DNA of 64,000 nucleotides from Schistocerca nitens. Its lineage: Eukaryota > Arthropoda > Insecta > Orthoptera > Acrididae. Positions 35,046 through 45,967 of this stretch are shown here, one piece after another. Position numbers and translations under genes: made by a program. The notes below the pieces were generated by a model. It did not search any database, was not told where the DNA came from, and worked only from the letters and a program-made list of their open reading frames with translations. Every line of letters begins with the position of its first letter. Position 1 is the first letter of the stretch. Location: positions 738,456,450 through 738,520,449 of the forward strand of contig NC_064615.1 in the NCBI RefSeq assembly GCF_023898315.1, read 5' to 3'.

Positions 35046-35150
35046 AGCTTAAGTAGAGTGTAGTAGTTATGTAGAGATAAAGAGTCTTGCACAGGATAGA
35101 CTATCATGGAGAAATGTATCAAACCACTCTTTGGACTGAAGACCACAACA
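35046..35150 (+). mobile_element. RTE LINE 3' end, right part of a split copy
   Basis: The sequence TTGCACAGGATAGACTATCA then AATCACTCTTTGGACTGAAG-like GAAGACCACAACAACC corresponds to the conserved 3' end of RTE copies (compare 49215-49270, and the complement at 27115-27180). It completes the fragment at 32190-32582. Confidence 0.6.
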
Positions 35151-36724
35151 ACCACTTGCCACTCACTTTCCTCAAATCACACTATCATTAATGGAATGCT
35201 AATTTCTAATCTTCCTGTGGTATGTATTCATAGTACTCTTTATGAGATGTATCTATAAAGCTTATACAATGTAGTACTGAATCTGCCTTAGAATAAGTCA
35301 CATTTGTGAACTCATCTTTAATAAAGCCAAACTGTGTGAATTGTTTCATCAAGGGAAATGGGTGGACCTGTCAATGAGGACAGTGCAGTACCATGTTGTG
35401 CAGCGATATGAGAGAGAAAGATTTATTCAGGTACTCAGTGCAAGTGGTAATTCACTGCTGGCACTTCTATATTATAGTTCTTCTCATTGTATAGGAAATA
35501 AGGATACTATGGGAATCTTGAAGAAAGTAATTTACGGACATAGCAAGATTAATTGCTGGGCAAAGACCTTCTTCGTAGTTTACCATATATTATTATCTTC
35601 AACTCTTACAGCCATGTTGCTCCTGCAGGTTTTGTACTTTCATCTTCTCCCTCCATTAGGGAGGCATCTGCGTATTTTACTTCTACCACCATTTGCGTGA
35701 CTCATGTCTTGTCCATCTCCATCATTATTTAGTTTGACAATCGCTGTTGTGACTCAAGATGGAAACTTTGATTGGACATCTTAGAGACATGTATATTTAT
35801 GAGTAATAGAATTAGTCATAATTTCGGTGTTGAAGAGAAAGTGCTCCTGTTGACATGACAAGTGAAACAGCTCTACATGTTACATGAACTGGATGTCATT
35901 AGACATCATATTGGTCATTGACATGGCACTTGAATGTAGGTTGGATAGGAAGCATGATACCAAGTAATTTATTTACAGCGAGAACTAGGTTGCTGACATA
36001 TGGGACACTCAAATCTTTAGGCCTTAGGCAAGGCTTTTCACATCCCACCATATTGAGATTCTACTGTTAGTACTATGATTTTGGGACTGTCCCGGCCATC
36101 AGAGCAACTCATAAGAGTGTCAGGGGCACAGAGGTTAGTTAGAGAGAAGACATCATCTTACAATATTAAGTGTGCACTGTTTTATATGCTGTGAAATGAA
36201 GCCAGGGTACATTAATGTTGCATCTCTGCTTTACTTATCACAATTTTGGATGTTGTTAAAGGGAAGACATCAGGGCTTTCTGGCACACCCCTATGTGTTA
36301 CTCTTGATAGGTTATGCTCCTCCCTCCTATTTGCAGATCCATGTCTTTTCTGCTAAGATTACTGATGAAGTGGATATTGTGTCAATGTGGGGCTGATGTG
36401 ATACTATGAGTTGTGTTTAGAGTGATGCTGTGATATTGGATGTATACACACATTCTCTGCCACAACACTTACATTCATAAAGGAGTTTATAATTAAACTT
36501 TTGCTACTTGAGCCAGTACAGATGGAGAACCATTTATCTTATGGGTACCCAACCTTACAGTAATGATTTTCAGACTGTGTGCTGCAGGATTTGTATTGTT
36601 AACAATGTTAGTGTCAGACTTGCTATCAGGTGCCATATTAGGTGCCGGTAGTGGTATGGTTGATGTAAGGTAGAAACACAAGCATCAGTGTGCATTACAG
36701 TTGCAGACAGTTGACATGAGTCTG
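35151..36724. other. intronic sequence, nothing recognised
   Basis: A 119-codon + strand frame (35341-35700) is present, but it has no motif I know and no codon signature of a gene. The rest is unassigned. Confidence 0.4.
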
Positions 36725-37100
36725 GACAAGGCGAATAGGTCTTTAATCATAAAGCTGTTTTATCAAAATAACAACTATAGTGCTACTGCTCTTTGTGAGC
36801 ATCAACGAATTTAAGAAACACCTCTGCACCCAGGTTGAAGAATGTGATTCAGAAGTTTGAATTAACTGACAATTTAGGAATTGCTCTGGGAGAGACTGAT
36901 GGCCAATTGCTCCACAAATTGTAGGAGCTACTGTTGTCACAGTTCAGAATGCTGGATGTAACGTATGACCTTCAAGCAGTGCACAAGCTACTTTTGAAAG
37001 TGTAACATTTCATTGTCCACTGTTCGAAAAGTGCTACAAACAATTGTGAAATGGTATCTCTAGTGCAGTTCCATGCTGGATGCAGATGGTTATCACATTA
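36725..37100 (+). mobile_element. DUF4817-type N-terminal fragment of a Tc1/mariner transposase
   Basis: The + strand reads DKANRSLIIKLFYQNNNYSA, TALCEHQRI and then, after stops, a KCNISLSTVRKVLQTIVKWY block. This matches the helix-turn-helix N-terminal region of the transposase group whose catalytic half is at 13735-14890. Only this half is present. Confidence 0.65.
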
Positions 37101-38035
37101 GGCAAAGTTTGCATCGTGGTATGGAATTAACAAATATTACCCCCTCATATGGAAATTAAAATGTGATTCTTTCAATGCTGTATTCATCATTTCTCTTCCA
37201 CATGTTGTTACAAATGCTTCCACAAAGTTTTATTGTCTTACTATCACTCGTTTTTCATGGATTCCTCTCAAGTTAAATCATAACCACCATGTATAATGCT
37301 TATCTGCATCTTTCACAACACCAGCTGTACCTGCTGTCATCATTCACGTTCAAAGTTGTTATTACTATGCTGTGGAGGATATAGGCATTTGATAAATGCC
37401 ACATACTGACACATTTGTCTTTTTCATTTTGTGGAAATGAAGTTAGCAACATTCTCTATTGTCATCCACTATACACAATTTGTTAGAAATTTGTATTGCG
37501 GTTGCTTTGTCTCCGTAAGTTATCTACTCCTATTAGAGACAGTGATGTGGTGGTTTTTCCACATATGACCACAATGACTAATATCAATTTCTTTCCTGCT
37601 GAATCTGTACGGCTAAACTATATATGTGCTGTATACCATTTTTACCATGCCCTGGTTGGGGTTTTCATGGACAAGGGAGGTGAGAAGTTGGTTTACACTT
37701 CAACTTATTTCACTGTTGTCCCAGTCGTTCTGTCATGCACTCACCTTCCCATTTAGGAATTGGCCTTGTTTGTTATTTTTTTCCATGATCTTTTCAACTT
37801 TTGTCAAGTTTCCTTGACACAGCAAGTAAGGGACAGCAAAACATCTTATCGTATTGTTTGATGGATAAATCCTGAGGATCAACAGAAAAAACAGCAGTTC
37901 TGTGATACCAGAGTCTCGAAATGAAATGTTGTTATGCACTTTTAATAAATTTATCAAACACAAAATATCTAATCTTGACTGTTGTGACCAAGTGCTGTCA
38001 AAACTGAAAGCTAACATACATTTTTACTTAAGCTG
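37101..38035. other. intronic sequence, nothing recognised
   Basis: No motif or repeat family was recognised. The open frames here are short and mutually overlapping. Confidence 0.4.
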
Positions 38036-38940
38036 GCTTAACAGTCTCTGTTAAGATATTCATCTATAGAGTAGAAGGAGTTGCCCATCAAAAAGTCTTT
38101 CAAACTCTGTTGAAATCGTGCTTTATCTGAAACAAAGTTTTTGATGGTTGCTGGCAATTTATTGAAAATGTGTGTTGCTGAATATTGGACCACTTTTTGG
38201 TCTAAGGTGAGTGATTTTAAGTCTTTATGTAGATTGTTCTTATTCCTAGTATTGAAACTATGTATTAAGCTATTGGTTGGAAATAGAGATGTATTACTTG
38301 CAACAAATTTCATTGAGGAATAAATATACTGAGAAGCAGTGGTCAGAATACAGAGCTCCTTGAACAGGTTTCTATATGATGTTCTTGAATTTACACCACA
38401 TATGATACTTATCACATGCTTTTGAACCCCAAAACCTTTTTCTCGGTTTGATGGGTTTCCCCAGAATATGATCCCATATGACATACTAGAATGAAAGTAA
38501 GCAAAGTATGCAAGTTTTTTTATTTTATTTTATGTCACCTACATCTGACATCATTCTCACTGCAAATACAGACTTGTTTAGGCACTTAAGCAATTCTGTG
38601 GTACGCCCTTCCCAACTGAATTTATTATCGAGTTGTAATCCCAGAAATTTAAGACTTTCAACCTCTTCGATTTGCATGTCTTCATATGTTGTACACATGC
38701 TGGAAGGAAATCTCTTACAGGTTCTGAACAGCATACAGTGGGTCTTATCAAAGTTTAATGACAGTGAGTTAGCTTTAAACCACTTATTAATGTCAGTGAA
38801 AATTTGATTAGCAGCTATTTCCAAATCTGTACTTGACTTGCTACTTTGCAATGTGTCTATCATATGCATACAAAACAAACTTAGCATCTGGCAATGTAAT
38901 GGATGAGAGGTCATTAATGCACACAAGAAAAAGCAACACT
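38036..38940 (-). mobile_element. LINE C-terminal half (Jockey/CR1-like), 5'-truncated
   Basis: Minus-strand frame 38525-38926 encodes DLEIAANQIFTDINKWFKAN, SLSLNFDKTHCMLFRTCKR and EVESLKFLGLQLDNKFSWEG. Frame 38038-38484 continues with MSYGIIFWGNPSNREKGFGV, LFKELCILTTASQYIYSSMK and TIKNFVSDKARFQQSLKDFL. The order is post-RT palm/thumb and C-terminal domain. A frameshift near 38500 separates them. This is the same family as the copies at 30571 and 33782, in the same orientation. Confidence 0.85.
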
Positions 38941-39017
38941 TGTCACAAAGCCTATGACAGCCATGAAAATGTCATTGTGGTATGTCCTCAGCACATGCAG
39001 TGGTAGCTTTTAGATAG

Positions 39018-39062
<45 letters not shown>

Positions 39063-39489
39063 CTTGTGAGCTCATACCTTTACACACACAGTATTGTGCA
39101 TAATACTGCCTACTTTGTAAAGAAATAATAAACAACCAGTTGCATAAAGGAAATTTAATTTCTAAACATACATGTGCACTCTTAAAAGGTCAGTTTTCCT
39201 TACATGGAAATCCTATAGCTAAATTAAAAAAAGTTTTCAGACACATAGTCACAGAATATTTTGAAGACCTTTTGGAAAAAAAAAAAACATAACTGGTACA
39301 ACATATTCATATGTTTGAAAACAGAATAGACAGCTTAGTATTTTATCCATCTTCAGTAACTGTAGTTGTATGTAACAAAATAATAAGCAACCAGCAACAT
39401 AAAAGAAATTTAATTTATTTACCAGTTTTGGGCACTTAGTGCCCTTCTTCAGAAGGTTATACCTATTGCATTATTTGTGAGTTTCAACA
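38941..39489. repeat. PLE-like untranslated repeat with (GT)n and duplicated module
   Basis: A GT run occupies 39019-39060. AACAACCAGTTGCATAAAGG (39132) recurs as AAGCAACCAGCAACATAAAA (39382), both followed by GAAATTTAATTT. The second is followed by the hammerhead-like core at 39421-39452. Confidence 0.5.
39421..39452 (-). ncRNA. hammerhead-like core
   Basis: The minus strand reads CTGAAGA, A, then a perfect GGGCAC/GTGCCC stem with a three-base loop, then AAAAC. Only G12 (here A) departs from the GAAA element. One unpaired base separates the CTGANGA box from the stem, as in the other copies in this window. Confidence 0.45.
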
Positions 39490-39944
39490 AGAAGAGACAT
39501 ACAGCAAAATGCCATATTTTTTAGGACCAATGCACAAACAAAGAGTTTGTGAGTCATCCATTTCATACATAATTTTCTAAGAGTCTTCCTGTGAATCTCA
39601 GCCTACCACCTATATTACCTACAAAATTTATTTTGTGTGGTCATTCCACTCTATGTCACACTGGATGGTTACTCTTATGTATTTTGCAATGGTTACAATT
39701 TCCAGTGATTTGTCACCAATAATATAATCATATAAGAGTGGCATTCTTCACTTACTTAGGCACTGTGTGTCACATTTATTTACATTCCATGTCAACTGCC
39801 AGTCCCTGCACGAAACATCAATCCTTTGCCAGTTTTCCTGCAGTTCTTTACAGACTTCTGACATTGATACCTTCTTACAGACAACTGCATAATCTTCAAA
39901 CAGCCTCATGGGAGCTTCTAACATTACACACAAGCACATTTATA
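39490..39944 (-). mobile_element. LINE RT C-terminal part, split copy (left piece)
   Basis: Minus-strand frame 39748-39939 encodes MRLFEDYAVVCKKVSMSEVC (RT motif C, FADD decayed to FEDY) and then WQLTWNVNKCDTQ. The preceding motif B is found at 42772-43140 (GVPQRSVMGLLHV), so one LINE has been split by the Tc1 element at 39947-42769. Confidence 0.7.
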
Positions 39945-40666
39945 TACACAGACAGAAAAAAATCACAAAACCAAGAACAAGTTGTACAATGTAAATTAAA
40001 TTTGGTATGCATACTTCTACACCTGAAAAATGATACCATTTGAAATTCATGCCAGTTGCATAAGAGTGACACTAAGAGTGCCAGTATGAGAATGCAAATA
40101 AGGTTAGCTTTAAATACATGCTGTAACAATCATTAGCATTAGTTACCTCCGAAATTGGGCATGTTGAGTTGATGTTAGTCAAGAATGCCTTTAAGGCAAC
40201 AAAGATGTCATTATCAACAACTCACGGAGTTTGAATGAGGTCATGTAACAGAGCTACAAGAAGTTGAATGTTCCTTCTGCAATATTGCAGAAATACTTGG
40301 CAGGAATATCACCACTGTGCATGATTGCTGACAGTGGTGGTCACGAGAATGTACAGTCACAAGAAGATTGGACTCCTGATGACCACGTGGCATTACCAAG
40401 AGCGAAGACTTCGTGTTCAGCATTTGGCTCTGGTGCCTCATACTGCATCTGCAGCAACAGTTTAAGCAGCAGTAGGCACCACAATGATTCAATAAACTGT
40501 TGCAAATTGGTTCCTTCAAGGACAGCTCCTAGCCAGAAGCCATGTTGCATGCATCCCACTGATACCAAACCTGTGCCATTTGCAAATTCAGTGGTGTCAA
40601 GCAAGAGCTCATTGGAGGACAGGGTAGAGGCCTGTTGTGTTTTCTGATTAAAGCTAGTTCTACCTA

Positions 40667-41893
40667 GGAGGGAACGATCTATTGAGGGAACGATCTATTG
40701 ATACATATTCAGCATGGTTTCAGAAAACATCATTCTTGTGCAACGCAGCTAGGTCTTTATTCACACAAAGTAATGGCCGCTATTGACAGGGGATCTCAAG
40801 TTGATTCCGTATTTCTAGATTTCCGGAAAGCTTTTGACACTGTTCCTCACAAGCGACTTCTAATCAAACTGCGGGCCTATGGGGTTTCGTCTCAGTTGTG
40901 CAACTGGATTCGTGATTTCCTGTTAGGAAGGTCGCAGTTCGTAGTAATAGACGGCAAATCATCGAGTAAAACTGAAGTGATATCAGGTGTTCCCCAGGGA
41001 AGCTTCCTGGGACTTCTTCTGTTCCTGATCTATATAAATGACCTGGGTGACAATCTGAGCAGTTCTCTTAGGTTGTTCGCAGATGATGCTGTAATTTACC
41101 ATCTAGTAAGGTCATCCGAAGACCAGTATCAGTAGCAAAGCGATTTAGAAAAGATTGCTGTATGGTGTGACAGGTGGCAGTTGATGCTAAATAACGATTT
41201 CCAAAAGAAATCCATTGGAATTCGATTACTCGATAAATAGTACAGTTCTCAAGGCTGTCAATTCAACTAAGTACCTGGGTGTTAAAATTACAAACAACTT
41301 CAGTTGGAAAGACCACATAGATAATATTGTGGGGAAGGCGAGCCAAAGGTTGTGTTTCATTGGCAGGACACTTAGAAGATGCAACAAGTCCACTAAAGAG
41401 ACAGCTTACACTACACTTGTTCGTCCTCTGTTAGAATATTGCTGCGCTGTGTGGAATCCTTACCAGGTGGGATTGACGGAGGACATCGAAAGGGTGCAAA
41501 AAAAGGGCAGCTCGTTTTGTATTATCACATAATAGGGGAGAGGGTGTGGCAGATATGATACGCAAGTTGGGATGGAAGTCATTAAAGCAAAGAAGTTTTT
41601 CGTCGCGACGAGATCTATTTACGAAATTTCAGTCACCAACTTTCTCTTCCGAATGTGAAAATATTTTGTTGAACCCTATGTAGGTTGGGTTCAACAAAAT
41701 ATAGGTAGGAATGATCATCAAAATAAAATAAGAGAAATCAGAGCTTGAACAGAAAGGTTTAGGTGTTCGTTTTTCCCGCGCGCTGTTCGGGAGTGGAATG
41801 GTAGAGAGATAGTATGATTGTGGTTCGATGAACCCTCTGCCCAGCACTTAAATGTGAATTGCAGAGTAATCATGTAGATGTAGATGTAGATGG
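40667..41893 (+). mobile_element. LINE with intact RT motifs, 5'-truncated, inside Tc1
   Basis: Frame 40698-41135 encodes IQHGFRKHHSCATQLGLYSH, VFLDFRKAFDTVPHKRLL (motif A), VISGVPQGSFLGLLLFLIYI (motif B) and LRLFADDAVIYHL (motif C). After a frameshift, 41215-41532 gives STKYLGVKITNNFSWKDHID and LVRPLLEYCCAVWNPYQVGL. The 3' end is a GTAGAT repeat (41874-41892). A 17-bp duplication (GAGGGAACGATCTATTG) sits at the 5' junction. It is the same family as 4616-5830. A perfect 16-bp inverted repeat at 41661-41702 is noted separately. Confidence 0.88.
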
Positions 41894-42574
41894 AGCCAGT
41901 GATGGCCATGTTTTGGTTAGGAGGCCAGATGAGGGCCTGCAGCCAGACAGTCTGTATGCTGGACACACGGGATATACACCTGGAGTTATGGTCTATGGTG
42001 TGATTTTGTATGACAGTAGGAACACTCTCATGGTTATCCCACACACGCTGACTGCAAATTTGTATGTCCATCTGATGATTCAACATGTTGTGCAGCCATT
42101 CATGAACAGCGTTCCAGGGGGTATTTTCCAACAGAATAATGGTCTCCCACATACCACTATTTTAACCCAACATGCTCTACAGAGTGTAGTCATGTTGCCT
42201 TGGCCTCCTCGATCACCAGATCTGTCAAACATATATGGGATATCATTGGACAACAACTCCAGTATCATCCACAAACGACATTAACCGTACCTGTATTGAC
42301 TGACCAAGTGCAACAGGCACAGAACTCCAGTTCACCCACAGACATCCTATGCATATAAATCACAATACATGTACATATGCATACTTACATTCAGCATTTT
42401 GTCGTTTATATCAGTTATTAGTGTACAGGCATTTCACATTTGCTACGGCTTATCTCACACTTACATTAGCCTCTGATCTTGCAATGTTAATCACTTAAAT
42501 ATGTTATCTATGCAAATGTATGTCTGTAATTTCATTACTCTACATTATTTTTTGGTGTTGGGATTTTTTCTATC

Positions 42575-42754
42575 GGCCGGCCGCGGTGGTCTCGCGGTTC
42601 TAGGCCCGCAGTCCGGAACCGTGCGACTGCTACGGTCGTAGGTTCGAATCCTGCCTCAGGCATGGATGTGTGTGATGTCCTTAGGTTAGTTAGGTTTAAG
42701 TAGTTCTAGGGGACTAATGACCACAGCAGTTGAGTCCCATAGTGCTCAGAGCCA
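42575..42754 (+). repeat. tRNA-derived SINE, family 1, inserted in a Tc1 terminal repeat
   Basis: The head is GGCCGGCCGCGGTGGTCTCG. It has an A box (GTCTCGCGGTTCTAGG) and a B box GGTTCGAATCC (42641-42651), followed by the same body as at 268-469. A target duplication TTTTTTCTATC lies at 42564-42574 and 42755-42765; the preceding A can extend it to 12 bp. Confidence 0.92.
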
Positions 42755-42771
42755 TTTTTTCTATCAGTGTA

Positions 42772-43140
42772 CACAGTACATGTAATAGACCCATCACACT
42801 TCTCTGGGGTACTCCTGAAATTATTTTTAAATCTGTCAATTTTGTTGTGGTTAGAATGTCATGTTGAGTTCAGTCTGCAAGGAAGTTCTGATTATAGTCA
42901 CAAATCTGTTCCAAGTAAGCCCCTATGTTGTTCATTAAACAACAGTGTGGAAATGTCAGATGCCTTTCTGAAGTCAAGGAACATGGCATCAACCTGGACA
43001 TTGTTGTCAACTGCACTCTGGATTTTGGGGATGAATGGTAGAACAAACTGAGTTTTACAGGATCTCTATGGCAAATAATTCACTATTAACAGGTCAATTC
43101 CTTGAATTATCTTTACAGCCTTTTGCCCCCTTGTCATCTG
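42772..43140 (-). mobile_element. LINE RT fragment, split copy (right piece)
   Basis: The minus strand near 42790-42850 reads KIISGVPQRSVMGLLHVL, which is RT motif B. Upstream (42930-43020) is a decayed motif A region with FLDFRKAS. The remainder of the same RT lies at 39490-39944 beyond the Tc1 insertion. Confidence 0.65.
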
Positions 43141-43866
43141 TAATCTTGCTAAACCAAATTGCACTTTTTGCATTCATGTCTGCTATTATCACTAAACTTT
43201 TGCTGTGAGCATAGCTATCTGCTTTTCTGACTTTTTTTAATGTATGATTTATGCAAGCGTTTATGAAAAGTATAGAAAAAGCATTATCAGAGGGAAGATA
43301 GGCTTGAAGCTAACAACCACCACAATTTTACAAGTTTATATTCCAATTAATTCCAAGGATGATTAAGAAACTGAAAGAACGTATGTCAAATAAAAGAATT
43401 AAGGGAGAGAAAAATTTATTTGTGATAGGGGACTGGGATTTGATAGTGGGAAAAGGAAGAGACCTGGAGACCTGGAGACACAGAGCTGCTTCAGATAGAT
43501 TACATAATGTAAGACAGAGATTTCAAAACCAGATTTTAAACAGCAAGACATTTCCAGGGGCAGACACCAACCATAATTTGTTGGTTATGGACTGCAGATT
43601 GAAACTGAAGAGATTGCAAATACCTAGAAACTTAAAGAGATGGGATCAGGACAAACTGAAAGAAGCAGCAATAGTTGAGAGTTTCTGAAGAAGCATCAGA
43701 CAACAATTGACAAACAGGGGAAATGAATAAAACATAAGACAAATGGGAAACAGGGGAAATGAATAAAATAAAAGATGAATGGATAGCTCTGGAAGACATA
43801 ATAGTGAAGGCAGCATGGTATCAAATAGGCAAAAAAACAAAACCCACTAGATATCCTTGGATAATG

Positions 43867-44047
43867 CAGAAGAGCTTCTGTGAAGTTTGGAAGGTAGGAG
43901 ATGAGGTACTGGCAGAACTGAAGCTGTGAGGACAGGTTGTGAGTCATGCTCAGGTAGCTCAGACAGTAGAGCACTTGCCCGCAAAAGGCAAAGGTCCCTA
44001 GTTTGAGTCTCGGCCCAGCACACAGTTTTAATCTGCCAGGAAGTTTC
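43867..44047 (+). repeat. tRNA-derived SINE, family 2, inserted in RTE
   Basis: The A box CAGGTAGCTCAGACAGTAGA (43951 on) and B box TAGTTTGAGTCTC are followed by ACACAGTTTTAATCTGCCAG and AAGTTTC. It interrupts the RTE between its endonuclease and linker. Same family as 8255, 17371 and 50795. Confidence 0.78.
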
Positions 44048-44722
44048 ATATTGAATATAATTGACAAAAGGAGAAAGTGTAAAAAGGCAGCAAATGAAGC
44101 TGGCAGAAGGGAATATAGGCATCTGAAAAATGAGATTGAGAGGAAGTGCAATATGCCAAAGCAGGAATGGCTAGGTGAGAAATACAAGGATCTAGAAGCA
44201 AGTATAAGTAGTGGGAAGATAAATACTGCCAACCAGAAAATTAAAGAGGCCTTTGGAGTAAAGAGAAGTAGCTGTATGGACATCAAGAGCTCAGATGGCA
44301 AAGAAGGGAGAGTTGAAAGGTGGTAGGAATATATAGAAGAGAGGCTATACAAGGGAAATCAACTTGAACACAATGCTATGAATAAGAAGAGAAAGTAGAT
44401 AGAAGTGTTAAGAGGTACAATACAGTGAGGAGAGTTTGACAGAGCTGTGAAAGGCTTTAATCAAAACAGCACCCCTGCAGTAGATGATCTTCTCTCAGAG
44501 TTATTGAGATCCTTGAGAGAGCCAGTCATGACAAAATTATTGCATCTGGTGTTCAAGATAAATGAGACAGTCAGAATACTTTCAGGCTTCAAGAAGATTA
44601 AAATAATCCCAGTTCCAAAGGAGGCAGGTGATAACAGGTGTGAATATCATCAAACTATCAGTTTAATAAGTTGTGGCTGCAAAATACTGACACGAATTAT
44701 TTACAAAAGTATAGAAAAACAG

Positions 44723-44926
44723 TGATCTGCAACTGGAGGGGAAGAGGCCCAGAGGAAGGCCAAGAGATAGATGGGTGAAGGGAGTGAAGGAATGTGTGAC
44801 GAGAAGAGGAGAGAACTGGACGAAGGTGGAAGAGGGGGAATGGTGGAAAGACAGAACACGATGGAGAGGCTTGTGCTCCTGACAGACCCAGCCAATGGCT
44901 GGAAACTGTCCAAGATGATGATGATG
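44723..44926 (+). mobile_element. short LINE 3' end with (GAT)n tail
   Basis: A 204-bp insert is flanked by the 12-bp duplication ATAGAAAAACAG (44711-44722 and 44927-44938). It encodes RGRPRDRWVKGVKECV-like sequence and ends in WRGL..DPANGWKLSK followed by GATGATGATGAT. This is a 5'-truncated LINE of another family inside the RTE. Confidence 0.85.
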
Positions 44927-45335
44927 ATAGAAAAACAGGGAAGATCGGTTTGGGTTCCAGAGGAAAGTATGCATGTGAGGTGACACTGGTCCTACAGCTT
45001 ACCTTAGAAGATAAACTGATGAAAGACAAAACTGTGTTTATAGCTTTTGTCAGTTTAGAGAAAGCTTTTAACAATATAGATTGGCACAGGCACTTTTAAA
45101 TTCTGATGGTGCCAGAGATAAAACACAGAGAGTGAAAGATTATTTACAACTTGTACAGAAGCCAGACTGCATATGAAGAACATAGAAAAAAGCAGTGATT
45201 GAGAAGCAGGGCTGTAGCCTATCCCCAATGTTATTCAACCTGTACATTGAACAAGCAATCAAAGAAAACCAAGGCACATTTGGAAAGGGAATTAAAGTTC
45301 AAGGAAAAGATATAAAAGCTCTTTGGTTTGACAAT

Positions 45336-45967
45336 GACATTGTAATTCTGTCAGAGACAGCAAAGGAGTTGGAAGAGCAGTCGAATGGAATGGATAGTGT
45401 TTTAAAAATAGGTTATGAGATGAACATCAACAAAAGTAATGGAATGTAGTTGAATTAAATCAGGTGATGCTGAAGGAAATAGGTTAGGAAATAAGACATT
45501 AAAATAGTAAATGAGTTTTGTTATTTGAGCAGCAAAATAACTGAGGACGGCTGAGGTATAGAGGGTGTAAGATGCAGACTGGCTATAGCACAAAAAGTGT
45601 TTTTGAACAAGTGGAATATGTTAACATTTATTATAAGTTTAAGTCTTTCCTGACATTGTAACTCTGTCAGAGACAGCAAAGGAGTTGGAAGAGCAGTCGA
45701 ATGGAATGGATAGTGTTTTGAAAAGAGGTTATGAGATGAACATCAACAAAAGTAATGGAATGTAGTTGAATTAAATCAGGTGATGCTGAAGGAAATAGAT
45801 TAGGAAATAAGACATTAAAATAGCAAATGAGTTTTGTTATTTGAGCAGCAAAATAACTGAGGATGACTGAGGTAGAGAGGGTGTAAGATGCAGACTGGCC
45901 ATACCACAAAAAGTGTTTTTGAACAAGTGAAATATGTTAACATTTATTATAAGTTTAAGTATTTCCT
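45336..45967. repeat. 316-bp tandem duplication inside the RTE
   Basis: The segment beginning GACATTGTAATTCTGTCAGA (45336) is repeated beginning GACATTGTAACTCTGTCAGA (45652). The units (45336-45651 and 45652-45967) differ at few positions by eye. The duplication covers RT motif C and the sequence after it. Confidence 0.92.

Larger units (their letters stand above)
39947..42769 (+). mobile_element. Tc1-like transposon containing a LINE and a SINE
   Basis: It is flanked by TA (39945-39946 and 42770-42771). The inverted ends pair CACAGACAGAAAAAAATC with the complement of GATTTTTTCTATCAGTG; a SINE splits the right one. The + strand encodes a Tc1 transposase in pieces: a broken HTH half at 40240-40660 (EDWTPDDHVALPR) and a C-terminal half at 41859-42284. 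The latter contains GYTPGVMVYGVILYDSRNTL, PHTLTANLYVHLMIQHVVQP, FQQNNGLPHT (catalytic QDNARPHT decayed to QNNGLPHT) and WPPRSPDLSN. It is dead by frameshift and lost catalytic Asp. Confidence 0.85.

Noticed and set aside
35341-35700. 119-codon + strand frame
   Set aside because: No motif, no homologue recognised, and a frame of this length is expected by chance.
43951-44010. tRNA-like A and B boxes
   Set aside because: They belong to SINE family 2; the cloverleaf is incomplete and copies are dispersed.
43696-44352. 218-codon minus-strand frame
   Set aside because: It runs antisense through an RTE remnant and a SINE, so it is a shadow.
44697-45074. 125-codon antisense frame
   Set aside because: Antisense of RTE and LINE sequence, with no motif.
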